Counted from the stretch's first letter, positions 24,042 to 32,993 are shown. The stretch is DNA of 33,157 nucleotides from Aquincolibacterium sp041674705 (GCA_041674705.1 JBAYVF010000020.1:1-33157); one strand, 5' to 3'. Notes: generated by a model from the sequence alone, not told the origin. Translations and numbers: made by a program.

Positions 24042-25694
24042 TCACGCAACGTAGCTTTCATAAACCGGTTCATATATTTGAGTCGCAAGATAGGCCCGAA
24101 GATCCTTGGGCTTGGGGAGGTCCGCAAGGCCTTCACGATAAGCCACGGAAGCGACCGCTTCCGCGATCGCAAGCGACACCTTGCGAATATCCTTAAGCGG
24201 CGGATAAATGCTGCCCTTCTCGAGGTCTCCTGCGGAAACATTTTCAGCGAGCGTTTTTGCCGCCATGAAAAACATCTCATCGGTGACACGCTTAACGCGG
24301 CAGGCGGTCACTCCCAGGCCTACCCCCGGAAAGATATAAGCATTATTACACTGTCCCGGGACAAACTGCTTTCCCTGGTAGTCGACCGTCGGAAACGGAC
24401 TGCCGCTTGCAAAAATGGCGCGACCCCCGGTGGATCCATAGGCTTCTTCTGCGGTGCATTCCGAATGGCTTGTGGGGTTCGACATCGCGAAAACGATCGG
24501 CCGCTTGTTGATCCGCGCCATGGCCTCCAAAACTTTTTGGGTAAAAGTCCCCGGCCTTCCAGACGCCCCGAGGATCATGGTGGGCTTCACAAGTTCCACG
24601 GCGCTTAAACAGTCCGGCGCGCCCGGTCCCTCTACCGCAAAAGCCCGCTTGCGATCATCGAGATCCGTGCGACTCGACACCACGAGCCCCTTGGAATCTA
24701 CAAAAAGACACCGGCTACGGGCTTCTTTTTCAGTAAGACCTTCCTTCATCATCGCGCCCATCACAAGACTTCCGGTCCCCAGCCCCGCCTCCCCCGCGCC
24801 CACGAAAAGGATCTTCTGATCCTTCAAATTTCCACCCTGGAGTCTTATCGCGGAATAAAGCCCGGCCAACGCCACGCTTGCAGTGCCCTGGATATCATCG
24901 TTGAATGCACAGATGCGCTCCCGGTATTTTTTAAGAAGATGAAAGGCGTTCTCATTAACAAAATCTTCGAACTGGATCAGGACATGCGGGAACACCTGCC
25001 GTGCGGCAGTCACAAACTCTTCGACAAGGTCTTCGTATTCCTGGCCTCTCAAGCGACGCTGAGGCACCCCGATATAACGCGGGTCTTTCAGCCGGGCTTC
25101 GCTGTTGGTCCCGACATCGAGCACTACGGGCAAACAATGCTGGGGATGAACGCCGGCGCATGCGGTATAAAGCATGAGTTTCCCCACAGGGATCCCCATC
25201 CCGTCCGCACCCAGGTCCCCGAGCCCGAGGATTCGCTCTCCATCGGTCACGACAATAATACGCACATCTTTGCGGGGCCAATTCTCCAGGACCTCTTTCA
25301 TCCTTCCCTTGTATTGCGCCGACATGAACAGGCCCTCGTGGCTGCTCCGGAAAATATTCCCGTACTCCTGACATGCCTTCCCCACGGTCGGCGTGTAAAC
25401 GATCGGCATGATTTCAGCCATATGATCGATGAGCGCGCGGAAAAAAAGCGTCTTGTTGCGCTCATGGATACCGGTCAGATAGATATATTTTTCGAGATCC
25501 GAACTTTTGGAACGGACATTGTCCATGACACGTTGAACTTGCTCTTGCAAGGAGGTCGTATGCGGAGGAAGCAATCCCAAAAGCCCCAACGCCTCCCGCT
25601 CTTGGGGGGTAAACGCCATCCCTTTGTTGAGCATGGGATCACGCAACAATTCCCGGCCTCTTGGAAGATCGCTTGGATTTTTTTTCTTCGCCAT
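24042..25694 (-). CDS. maeA: malic enzyme (malate to pyruvate and CO2)
   Basis: The 550-residue protein is a full-length member of the large malic enzyme family. The active-site motifs are MPIVYTPTVGKAC (tyrosine), GDLGADGMGIPVGKL (lysine), FEDFVNENAF and FNDDIQGTAS (metal ligands). GAGEAGLGTG followed by FVDSKGLV is the dinucleotide-binding part. MSNPTSHSEC is also present. Preference for NAD or NADP cannot be settled from the sequence. AGGAG lies 13 bases before the ATG, after a GCGGA-GCGA-TCCGC hairpin at 25742-25729 with a GNRA loop. It likely heads the long minus-strand operon. Confidence 0.93.
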   Translation of the reverse strand: MAKKKNPSDLPRGRELLRDPMLNKGMAFTPQEREALGLLGLLPPHTTSLQEQVQRVMDNVRSKSSDLEKYIYLTGIHERNKTLFFRALIDHMAEIMPIVYTPTVGKACQEYGNIFRSSHEGLFMSAQYKGRMKEVLENWPRKDVRIIVVTDGERILGLGDLGADGMGIPVGKLMLYTACAGVHPQHCLPVVLDVGTNSEARLKDPRYIGVPQRRLRGQEYEDLVEEFVTAARQVFPHVLIQFEDFVNENAFHLLKKYRERICAFNDDIQGTASVALAGLYSAIRLQGGNLKDQKILFVGAGEAGLGTGSLVMGAMMKEGLTEKEARSRCLFVDSKGLVVSSRTDLDDRKRAFAVEGPGAPDCLSAVELVKPTMILGASGRPGTFTQKVLEAMARINKRPIVFAMSNPTSHSECTAEEAYGSTGGRAIFASGSPFPTVDYQGKQFVPGQCNNAYIFPGVGLGVTACRVKRVTDEMFFMAAKTLAENVSAGDLEKGSIYPPLKDIRKVSLAIAEAVASVAYREGLADLPKPKDLRAYLATQIYEPVYESYVA

Positions 25695-25775
25695 GATGGT
25701 CTAAGATCTCCTGTTCCTGCTAACCTGGGCGGATCGCTCCGCGGAAGCTCTTTTTATATCAAAAAAGCACGTTTT

Positions 25776-26021
25776 TTAGTAGTTAAAAAGATCTCGATGC
25801 GCGAACTTGTGTTCGGGCAGCGCTTGATGCAAAGCTTCGAGGATCTTGTTCTTGGCCCTTGGCGTAAGACGCCTTCCCTTGCGCGCCTTTTGCACCACCT
25901 TATGAGACAGCTGCTCCGTCGAGGCCGCGACCAGCGCATGGTTCGTCAACCCGTGCTTTGTCATTAATGCATCCAGAGGCTGGACCCCAAGATCGTTCGT
26001 GTTGATGGGCTCAAGGTTCAT
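25776..26021 (-). CDS. small basic protein coupled to the Rho gene
   Basis: The 81-residue protein is predicted mostly helical: HGLTNHALVAASTEQLSHKVVQKARKGRRLTPRAKNKILEALHQAL, ending DLFNY. The spacing of helices and the KARKGRRLTPRAK stretch look like a small helix-turn-helix DNA- or RNA-binding domain. I recall similar small proteins in uncultured lineages but know no function. Its ATG overlaps the stop of the Rho gene (ATGA), so both are translated together. The gene is followed by a weak A/T-only hairpin. Confidence 0.75.
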   Translation of the reverse strand: MNLEPINTNDLGVQPLDALMTKHGLTNHALVAASTEQLSHKVVQKARKGRRLTPRAKNKILEALHQALPEHKFAHRDLFNY

Positions 26022-27037
26022 TGCAGTTTATTCACAGCCGCGAGAAGATCTTTTGTCGCGGGATATTTTTTGAGCTGCTCGATCAATGCGCTGATCGCCT
26101 CAATGGGCTTCAGCCCGGCCAGGGCGCGGCGGATCCGGCGCGCCGGCTCCAATTCCTCCGGCGTAAAAAGAAGTTCTTCCTTCCGCGTTCCGCTTTTTGA
26201 AATATCCACGGCCGGATAAATGCGCTGGTTTGAGATCTCGCGCGAGAGATAGATCTCCATATTACCGGTGCCTTTAAATTCCTCAAAGATAAGCTGGTCC
26301 ATACGGCTTCCGGTATCAACGAGGATCGTCGCAAGGATCGTCAGCGACCCTCCATGTTCGATCTTGCGCGCAGACCCATAGATGCGCCGCGGCACTTCCA
26401 TCGAACGCGCATCCACGCCGCCGGAAAGTGTCCGGCCGCTCGAACGTTGCTCCGCGTTATGCACACGCGCCAGACGCGTCAAGGAATCGACCAGGATCAT
26501 CACGTTCGCGCCCGCCGCAACCTCGCGATACACTTGCTGCATAAGCTCCCGCGCCGTCTCGATATGATGGTCGTAGGGTTGATCCGACGAGGACCACCGC
26601 ACTTCGGCCGTCACACTGCGCCGGAAATCCGTGACTTCCTCGGGCCGTTCGTCGATCAAAAGGCAATAAAGCTTCATCTCGGGCCGGCTTTTCGCCACCG
26701 CCTGGCAGAGATGCTTCAAAAAAGTCGTTTTCCCGGAACCGGGAGGCGCCACGATCAAACCGCGTTGCCCCATCCCGATCGGGCAGATCAGGTCCATGAC
26801 GCGCATCGTCAGTTCCTGGGAACCGTCTTCAAGCCGGATCCGCGGAGAAGGATCGATGGCGGTACTCGCAAAAAATTTCTGCTCGTCTTCAGCCACCATG
26901 CGCCGCGGCGCTTCATGAGGGGACCGGTGGGAAAGAGAGTGCGTGTTATGCCCCTGTCGCGCAGGTCCCAAATGACGTTCGCCGCGATGCCGCCGCGGCC
27001 CTCTCTCGGAGCGGTTGGGACGGTCAAAATTTCTCAT
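26018..27037 (-). CDS. rho: Rho-type ATPase lacking the N-terminal RNA-binding domain
   Basis: The ATPase part is a clear Rho motor: MGQRGLIVAPPGSGKTTF (Walker A), LLIDERPEEVTDF, VDSLTRLARVHN, SGRTLSGGVDA (Q-loop region), FEEFKGTGNMEIYLSR (R-loop lysine present) and SGTRKEELL. It is only 339 residues against 419 in E. coli. The Rho_N and cold-shock-type domains are absent; instead there is an Arg/His-rich tail of about 45 residues. Walker A reads PGSGKT where E. coli Rho has PKAGKT. The chosen ATG (27037) overlaps the ABC-F stop as ATGA. A frame open a further 13 codons upstream lies inside the ABC-F gene. Confidence 0.9.
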   Translation of the reverse strand: MRNFDRPNRSERGPRRHRGERHLGPARQGHNTHSLSHRSPHEAPRRMVAEDEQKFFASTAIDPSPRIRLEDGSQELTMRVMDLICPIGMGQRGLIVAPPGSGKTTFLKHLCQAVAKSRPEMKLYCLLIDERPEEVTDFRRSVTAEVRWSSSDQPYDHHIETARELMQQVYREVAAGANVMILVDSLTRLARVHNAEQRSSGRTLSGGVDARSMEVPRRIYGSARKIEHGGSLTILATILVDTGSRMDQLIFEEFKGTGNMEIYLSREISNQRIYPAVDISKSGTRKEELLFTPEELEPARRIRRALAGLKPIEAISALIEQLKKYPATKDLLAAVNKLQ

Positions 27038-28842
27038 GATTGAAGTTTTCCCATTTTCTTTTCCAGGGTGCTCCATTCTGATTCGGCGGTCTCGATCTGG
27101 ATCTGCAATTCTTTCAGGCGCACGTTGCGGTCCTTGGAAAAATGAAGCGGGTTCCGCGCCATCTCCTCCAGGACCTTGTTGCGTTCCTCCGTAAAATGTT
27201 TTGCTCGGCCCTCGGCTTTCTCCATTTGTTTCCGGAGCTTCGTCAGTTCGGCTTTGTGCTCATTTTTTTTAGGTGGTGGGGCCTCGACAGGAACGGCCGA
27301 AGCGGTATTCTTGGCGCGTGCCGCCGCGTCATCTTCGTCACTATCTTCCTCTTCGCCCCGGGCGACCTGCTCCAAATGATAGACATAATCCTCATAACTT
27401 CCGGGATAGTGAAGAATACGGCCTTTCTTCACTTCGAGAATACTGGAGGCCAAAAGGTTCACAAAGGTGCGGTCGTGGCTGATAAAGACCACGGTCCCGG
27501 AAAAAGATTTGAGCGCGCTCCCCAGGGCTTCCACCGTTTCGAAATCCAGATGGTTTGTCGGTTCATCGAGGAGAAGAACATGACTCTTGGAAAGAAGAAT
27601 TCCTGCCAGGACAAGACGTGCCCGCTCCCCGCCGCTCAGGACTTTCACCTTCTTTTCGACATCATCCCCTTTAAAAAGAAAGCATCCGGCCATATTGAGC
27701 ACATCCTGACGGTTGACGCCGTCAGCGCTCTCGCGCAAGAGATAAGTGTAGACATCATCTTCCGGATCCAGCACCGCAAAGACATGCTGGGCGTAATAGG
27801 CGATCTTCAGGCCTGTGCCCCAACGGAAACTGCCACCCTTGGGCGGAAGACTCCCCGCAAGCGTCCTCATGAACGTCGTCTTTCCCTCGCCGTTATTCCC
27901 GAGGATGGCCACATGTTTTCCGCGGTCGATCTCGACTTGAATGTTTCGGGCGATGTCCTTTTCGGGATAACCGATCACAAGATTGTCGCAGGTGACCGCC
28001 ACCCCCGCCTTCGGCTCCACCGGCGGGATATGGATCTTGACCGTACTCATCGGATGCGCGATTTCGATCGTTTTGAGCTTCGCGAGCTGTTTCATTTTCG
28101 ACTGCGCTCGCGTCGCGGTGGAAGCCTTGGCCTTGAACCGGTCGATAAAGGTTTGAAGTTGCTCACGCTTCTTATCGAGGCCGCGATTGTAGGCTTGTTT
28201 TTGCGCGAGTTGTTCTTCTTTGAACGCAAAATATTCTTCGATGTCTCCCGGGAAAAGAGCAAGCTCTCCGTGCTCGACCTCCAAAGTATGGTCGCAGGTC
28301 CGCTTCAGGAATTCACGGTCGTGGGAGACGACCAGACATCCGCCTCGAAAATTGATCAAGAAATTCTCAAGCAGGATCAGGGTGCTTAAGTCCAAATAAT
28401 TGCTCGGCTCGTCAAGGATCAGAAAATTAGGATCCCCCAGGAGCATGGCCGCAAGCTTCACACGCGTTTGAAAACCGCCGGGAAGATTGCGCACAGACTC
28501 TTCGAGGATCTCATTCTTGAGCTGGAACCGCGATGCCATTTGCCCGCATTCCCAGTGTTCGGCCCGCGTTGTACGCATCAAAAAATCCAGGACATTTTCG
28601 CCCGGCTTGAACGTGTCATGCTGTTCCAGATAAGACAGACGGAGCGCGGTATTACGCGTGATGGTGCCGCTATCGGCCGATTCATGCCCCGTAATGATGC
28701 GACAAAGCGTGGATTTCCCGGCGCCATTCCGGCCGATCACACCGATCTTCTGGTCGTCACCAAAGGACGCCGTCGCGGCATCCAAGATCGTCACCGCGCC
28801 GTAGGCTTTGTGGAGTTCGTTAACTTGTAAAAGGACCGTCAT
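27034..28842 (-). CDS. ABC-F family ATPase (two fused nucleotide-binding domains)
   Basis: The 602-residue soluble protein has two ABC cassettes. The first has GRNGAGKST near residue 37 and LPGGFQTRVKLAAMLL with DEPSNYLD. The second has GNNGEGKTT near residue 330 and LSGGERARLVLAGILL with DEPTNHLD. The linker with KQAYNRGLDKKREQLQTFIDRFKAKASTA is the family's tRNA-site-reaching arm. A charged acidic stretch and a C-terminal coiled coil of about 80 residues follow. ABC-F proteins act on ribosomes, rescuing stalled translation or protecting from antibiotics; no membrane domains are present. It overlaps the Rho gene by ATGA. Confidence 0.93.
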   Translation of the reverse strand: MTVLLQVNELHKAYGAVTILDAATASFGDDQKIGVIGRNGAGKSTLCRIITGHESADSGTITRNTALRLSYLEQHDTFKPGENVLDFLMRTTRAEHWECGQMASRFQLKNEILEESVRNLPGGFQTRVKLAAMLLGDPNFLILDEPSNYLDLSTLILLENFLINFRGGCLVVSHDREFLKRTCDHTLEVEHGELALFPGDIEEYFAFKEEQLAQKQAYNRGLDKKREQLQTFIDRFKAKASTATRAQSKMKQLAKLKTIEIAHPMSTVKIHIPPVEPKAGVAVTCDNLVIGYPEKDIARNIQVEIDRGKHVAILGNNGEGKTTFMRTLAGSLPPKGGSFRWGTGLKIAYYAQHVFAVLDPEDDVYTYLLRESADGVNRQDVLNMAGCFLFKGDDVEKKVKVLSGGERARLVLAGILLSKSHVLLLDEPTNHLDFETVEALGSALKSFSGTVVFISHDRTFVNLLASSILEVKKGRILHYPGSYEDYVYHLEQVARGEEEDSDEDDAAARAKNTASAVPVEAPPPKKNEHKAELTKLRKQMEKAEGRAKHFTEERNKVLEEMARNPLHFSKDRNVRLKELQIQIETAESEWSTLEKKMGKLQS

Positions 28843-28899
28843 AAATTCCCGTTGGTTTTAAAAATGATGGGGATCCGCCTCAACTCGCTGCGGGACCTG

Positions 28900-30042
28900 T
28901 TAAGCTCTCGAAGCAATGATCTTTGCCGCGGCATCCGGCGTGATGTCGCTATGTTCACCAAAAACTGAATCCCGCTCCGTAAAGCGTTCGCGCACTTTGC
29001 GGGCGGCTTCCTTGGCAGAGATCTTATAGTCGCCGAAGCGTGTCGGCATCTTCAGGGAATGAAAAAACGCTTCGGTTTTCAGAATGGCTTCTTTGGCGGT
29101 CTTGACGTTCCAGACCCGGCGGCCGTACTGTTCCAGCTTTTTCTTTTTGGCAGTCAGTTTGTACTGCCAAACCCCCGGGAGAATGATCGCCAGCGTTTCC
29201 GCGTGATCCAGCCCGTAAAAAGCGGTCAGCTCGTGAGCGATCATGTGGGTCGACCAATCCTGGGGCACCCCGCAACTGATCAAGGTGTTCAGAGCCAGCG
29301 TCGCGCTCCACATAAATGACGCGCGGGCTTCGTAATCCTTGGTTTTTTTTAAAACCGCGGGCGCGACTTCGATCAAGGTTTGGAGCAGCGATTCTGCCAT
29401 CCGGTCCTGAAGAGGCGCATGCGCCGGATATGTCATGTACTGTTCCATGACATGAACGAAAGCATCCACAATCCCGTTACGCACTTGCTTGATAGGGAGC
29501 GAGAATGTTGTTTCGGGATCCAAGACAGAAAACTGCGGGAACACATGCGGCGAGAAAAAGTGGAGCTTCTCCTGGGTCGCCTTCCGGGAGATCACCGAAT
29601 TCCCGTTCGCTTCAGAGCCTGTCGCGGGAAGCGTTAGAACGGCCCCGACCGGAAGCGCGGCTTTGACGTTGGCGCCGTGTTCGCGAAGAATGGACCAAGG
29701 ATCCTGGCCTGTGAAACAGGCAACCGCCGCGATGAATTTGGCGGCATCCAGGACCGAACCGCCCCCCACCGCAAGGATAAAACCGATCTTTTCTTTTTTA
29801 ACCACTTCAACGGCCTTGAGACAAGTCTCATAAAGCGGATTCGGTTCGATGCCGCCCAGCTCTACCACGCGGTGGCCCTTGAGCGCTGTCTTCACCTGTT
29901 CATAAACACCGTTTGCCTTGATCGACCCGCCGCCATAGAGAAAAAGCACGCCCCGGTCTTTGGGGACACGTCCCGCGATCTCGCGGATCATGCCCTTGCC
30001 AAAAAGGATCTCGGTGGGGTTTTTATAAATAAAATTCTGCAT
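28900..30042 (-). CDS. iron-type alcohol/aldehyde dehydrogenase (YqhD-like)
   Basis: The 380-residue protein is of the group III alcohol dehydrogenase family. It has VLFLYGGGSIK, AVGGGSVLDAAKFIAA (nucleotide binding), LPATGSEAN, and the metal ligands in VDAFVHVMEQY and HMIAHELTAFYGLDHAETLA. The last motif and DPWSIL are closest to YqhD-like aldehyde reductases, which use NADPH to reduce aldehydes. The substrate is unknown; fermentative alcohol formation or aldehyde detoxification would fit. AGGAG stands 6 bases before the ATG. It is separated by 88 bases from ahcY. Confidence 0.92.
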   Translation of the reverse strand: MQNFIYKNPTEILFGKGMIREIAGRVPKDRGVLFLYGGGSIKANGVYEQVKTALKGHRVVELGGIEPNPLYETCLKAVEVVKKEKIGFILAVGGGSVLDAAKFIAAVACFTGQDPWSILREHGANVKAALPVGAVLTLPATGSEANGNSVISRKATQEKLHFFSPHVFPQFSVLDPETTFSLPIKQVRNGIVDAFVHVMEQYMTYPAHAPLQDRMAESLLQTLIEVAPAVLKKTKDYEARASFMWSATLALNTLISCGVPQDWSTHMIAHELTAFYGLDHAETLAIILPGVWQYKLTAKKKKLEQYGRRVWNVKTAKEAILKTEAFFHSLKMPTRFGDYKISAKEAARKVRERFTERDSVFGEHSDITPDAAAKIIASRA

Positions 30043-30130
30043 GTATAGCTCCTATGGAAAATAGACACAACAACCCCGAATCATTACCGGAGGACGCGCT
30101 CAGGATGAGGCGCCGCAATACCCCGATTAC

Positions 30131-31567
30131 TTAATACTTGTAATGTTCGGGCTTGTAGGGACCGTCGAAAGGAACGTCGAGATACTCGGACTGCTTTTTC
30201 GTAAGTCTTGTGAGCCGGGCGCCCAGTTTATCCAAATGGAGCCTGGCGACTTCCTCGTCGAGCTTCTTTTCAAGCCGATACACCCCGGGTTTCTTGGGAT
30301 GGAGCGCCAGATCGATCTGCGCAAGCGTCTGGTTCGTGAAGGAGTTCGACATCACAAAGCTCGGATGGCCCGTAGCGCAACCCAGATTCACGAGACGGCC
30401 TTCTGCCAAGAGAATGATGGAATGTCCGTCCGGAAAAACATATTTATCGACCTGCGGCTTGATATTGATCCGCTTCACGCCCGGCCATTTCTGAAGCTGA
30501 GTGACCTGGATCTCATTGTCAAAATGTCCGATGTTGCAGACAATGGATTCGTCCTTCATTTTCGACATGTGTTCGGCGGTGATGACATCGATATTACCCG
30601 TCGTGGTCACGTAAATATCGCCGATATCCAGCACATCTTCCAGGCGCGCGACCTGAAAACCGGCCATCGTCGCCTGAAGCGCGCAGATCGGATCGATCTC
30701 GGTCACGATGACCCTCGCCTTGAGCGCGGAAAGCGACTGAGCGCTTCCTTTTCCTACATCGCCGAACCCGAGAACCACGGCAACTTTGCCCGCGATCATC
30801 ACATCCGTCGCGCGCTTGATCCCGTCCACCAGCGATTCCCGGCAGCCGTAAAGATTATCGAACTTGGACTTGGTCACCGAATCGTTCACGTTGATGGCAG
30901 GAACCAAAAGCTTTCCCTGTTCCTGCATCTTGTAGAGCCGGTGAACGCCGGTCGTCGTTTCTTCGGAAACACCTTCCCATTCCTTCACGACGCCGTGCCA
31001 TTTCTTGGGCTCGTTTTTCATGATCTTCTTGAGAAGCTTGAAGAGCTCGATCTCGTCTTGCGTATCAACCTTTTTGTCGAGGATCTTGGGGTTCTTTTCC
31101 GCGTCATAACCCAAATGGATCATGAGCGTTGCATCCCCGCCGTCATCCACGATCAGATTCGGCCCCTTACCGCCCGAGAAATTGAGCGCCTGGAGCGTAC
31201 ACCACCAGTACTCCTCGAGCGTCTCCCCTTTCCAAGCGAAGACCGGGATCCCCCGTGCCGCAATGGCGGCGGCCGCATGATCCTGCGTGGAGAAAATATT
31301 GCAGGAACACCAGCGGACATCGGCCCCGAGCTCGATCAACGTCTCGATCAGGACCGCGGTCTGGATCGTCATGTGAAGACTCCCCATGATCCGCTTGCCC
31401 TTGAGAGGCTTCTGGGGTCCGTACTTCTTGCGGGTCGCCATCAACCCCGGCATTTCTTTTTCGGCCATGTCGAGCTCTTTGCGGCCCCAATCGGCAAGTG
31501 AAAGGTCCGCAACCTTGAAATCGTTTTTCAACTTAAGAGCAGGAACTTTCTTCTGATTTTTTTTCAT
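30131..31567 (-). CDS. ahcY: S-adenosylhomocysteine hydrolase
   Basis: The 478-residue protein splits S-adenosylhomocysteine into adenosine and homocysteine, closing the methylation cycle begun by MetK. Family signatures are GSLHMTIQTAVLIETL, CNIFSTQDHAAAA, NVNDSVTKSKFDNLYGCRESL, the NAD site VVLGFGDVGKGSA, and the C-terminal lysine and tyrosine in YKPEHYKY. It is of the long type with the extra segment near residues 155-205. I chose ATG 31567; the frame is open far upstream, but that part lies inside metK in another frame. It starts 25 bases after metK and is cotranscribed with it. Confidence 0.95.
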   Translation of the reverse strand: MKKNQKKVPALKLKNDFKVADLSLADWGRKELDMAEKEMPGLMATRKKYGPQKPLKGKRIMGSLHMTIQTAVLIETLIELGADVRWCSCNIFSTQDHAAAAIAARGIPVFAWKGETLEEYWWCTLQALNFSGGKGPNLIVDDGGDATLMIHLGYDAEKNPKILDKKVDTQDEIELFKLLKKIMKNEPKKWHGVVKEWEGVSEETTTGVHRLYKMQEQGKLLVPAINVNDSVTKSKFDNLYGCRESLVDGIKRATDVMIAGKVAVVLGFGDVGKGSAQSLSALKARVIVTEIDPICALQATMAGFQVARLEDVLDIGDIYVTTTGNIDVITAEHMSKMKDESIVCNIGHFDNEIQVTQLQKWPGVKRINIKPQVDKYVFPDGHSIILLAEGRLVNLGCATGHPSFVMSNSFTNQTLAQIDLALHPKKPGVYRLEKKLDEEVARLHLDKLGARLTRLTKKQSEYLDVPFDGPYKPEHYKY

Positions 31568-31592
31568 GGCCTTATTCTTTTTTATACTGAAG

Positions 31593-32780
31593 TTAAGCTG
31601 CGCAGGTAACTTTGCTGCAGCCGCAGTTGTCTTTGAGCTTGAGCGCCTTCCGGAGCGCGCTGACCGCATCCGTTTTTTCCCAGGTAAAACCGGCTTCCGT
31701 GCGGCCAAAGTGCCCGTACGCGGCGGTCTTGTTATAGATGGGACGGCGAAGATCGAGCGTTGAGATGATCCCCTTCGGCGTAAAATTAAAAACTTTCCGG
31801 ACCGCTTCGACGATCTCTTCGTTATCGAGTTTGCTGGTCCCGAACGTTTCCACGCGGATCGAAACGGGTTCTGCCACGCCGATCGCATAAGAAACCTGGA
31901 TCTCGCAGCGCTTGGCGATGCCGGCCGCGACGATATTCTTCGCGACATAACGGGCAAAATACGCAGCCGAACGATCCACTTTGGAAGGATCTTTGCCGCT
32001 GAACGCGCCGCCGCCGTGCCGGCCCATGCCGCCATAGGTATCGACGATGATCTTGCGACCCGTGAGACCGGTGTCCCCGTGGGGCCCGCCGACCTCAAAA
32101 CGCCCGGTCGGGTTGATGAAGATCTTGGTGTTCTTGTCCATTAAATTGGCCGGAATGACCTTTTTGATGACTTTTTCGGTCAAATCCTTGGTGATCGTCG
32201 GAAGCGTCACATCGCCGTCATGCTGGGAACTCAAAACCACGGCATCCACACGCACCGGGACATCACCATTGTATTCTACCGTAACCTGACTCTTCGAATC
32301 CGGACGGAGATATTTGATCTTGCCGCTCTTGCGAACTGCGGTCAAATAACGAACAAGCTTTTGAGCAAGCATGATCGGAAGCGGCATCAATTCTTTCGTT
32401 TCATTCGATGCGTAGCCGAACATCATGCCCTGATCCCCGGCGCCGCCCGTATCTACGCCCATGGCAATATCAGGAGATTGGGTATGGAGCGCGATATCGA
32501 CCCGGCAGGTCTTATAATCGAAGCCGATCGAAGGATCCACATAACCAATCTTTCGAATAACTTCCCGTGCGACTTTTTCGGCATCGACCTTGGTTTTGCT
32601 CGTGATCTCGCCGGCAATGGTCAAGCGATCGGTCGTGGCCAAGCATTCACAAGCCACGCGTGACGCGGGATCTCCCGCAAGATAAGCGTCCAGGATCGCG
32701 TCGGAAACCTGATCGCAGACCTTATCCGGATGCCCCTCGGAAACAGACTCGGAAGTGAAGAAATAATGCCCTTTTTTCAT
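31593..32780 (-). CDS. metK: S-adenosylmethionine synthetase
   Basis: MetK makes S-adenosylmethionine from methionine and ATP. The 395-residue protein shows SVSEGHPDKVCDQVSDAILDAYL, GAGDQGMMFGYA, GGPHGDTGLTGRKIIVDTYGG and the phosphate loop GGGAFSGKDPSKVDRS. A short cysteine-containing tail (CGCSKVTCAA) is unusual. GGAG stands 10 bases before the ATG, directly after the last helix of a large structured leader. It is followed by ahcY. Control by the leader is inference. Confidence 0.96.
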   Translation of the reverse strand: MKKGHYFFTSESVSEGHPDKVCDQVSDAILDAYLAGDPASRVACECLATTDRLTIAGEITSKTKVDAEKVAREVIRKIGYVDPSIGFDYKTCRVDIALHTQSPDIAMGVDTGGAGDQGMMFGYASNETKELMPLPIMLAQKLVRYLTAVRKSGKIKYLRPDSKSQVTVEYNGDVPVRVDAVVLSSQHDGDVTLPTITKDLTEKVIKKVIPANLMDKNTKIFINPTGRFEVGGPHGDTGLTGRKIIVDTYGGMGRHGGGAFSGKDPSKVDRSAAYFARYVAKNIVAAGIAKRCEIQVSYAIGVAEPVSIRVETFGTSKLDNEEIVEAVRKVFNFTPKGIISTLDLRRPIYNKTAAYGHFGRTEAGFTWEKTDAVSALRKALKLKDNCGCSKVTCAA

Positions 32781-32790
32781 GGTGGTGTTA

Positions 32791-32952
32791 CTCCTTTAAT
32801 GAGCCCATGACTTGTGGAGCAATATGCAACACAAGTCACCCGGGCGAATTAAACCCCGCACTCAGTTGATGAGCTATTTATCTTCTGTGATGAGGGATTT
32901 TAATCTGTACGCACCTTTTATTCTTCTTAAACCCTTACATCTGGGTGCGGGG
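32791..32952 (-). ncRNA. candidate cis-regulatory RNA leader of metK
   Basis: In transcript order, CCCCGCACCCAG (32952-32941) pairs with CTGAGTGCGGGG (32865-32854): 12 positions with one C-A mismatch, enclosing 75 bases. Inside, AGGGTTTAA (32935-32927) can pair with TTAAA-AT-CCCT (32903-32893). The very next base starts a second long hairpin, TTTAAT-TC-GCCC-GGGT-GACTTGTG, pairing with CACAAGTC-AT-GGGC-TC-ATTAAA (32853-32795): 18 pairs, 13-base loop. GGAG, the metK ribosome site, follows immediately. It lacks the conserved core of SAM-I (no GACTGGCCC) and I see no match to SAM-II, SMK-box or SAH motifs. The regulatory role is inferred from position and structure. Confidence 0.55.
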
Positions 32953-32966
32953 TCCTATTCGGATTT

Positions 32967-32989
32967 GTGATTTGCGTGTCGCAAATCAC
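32967..32989 (-). other. strong hairpin just after the nucleotidyltransferase
   Basis: GTGATTTGCG and CGCAAATCAC form a perfect 10-bp stem with a 3-base ACA loop, starting 4 bases after the stop codon. No U run follows (AAATCCGAAT), so it is either a Rho-independent-like remnant, an mRNA-end stabiliser or a repeat. Confidence 0.5.
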
Positions 32990-32993
32990 GTCC

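Noticed and set aside
25761..25777. A6-GCACG-T6 hairpin after the small protein gene as a terminator
   Set aside because: The stem has only A-T pairs and would be weak; it was not counted as a terminator.
27142..28389. 415-codon plus-strand frame opposite the ABC-F gene
   Set aside because: The opposite strand encodes complete ABC-F motifs throughout; the product of this frame has no recognisable domain.
31568..32098. Upstream extension of the ahcY frame giving a 655-residue protein
   Set aside because: The extra part lies inside metK in another frame and has no similarity to the hydrolase; ATG 31567 fits family length.
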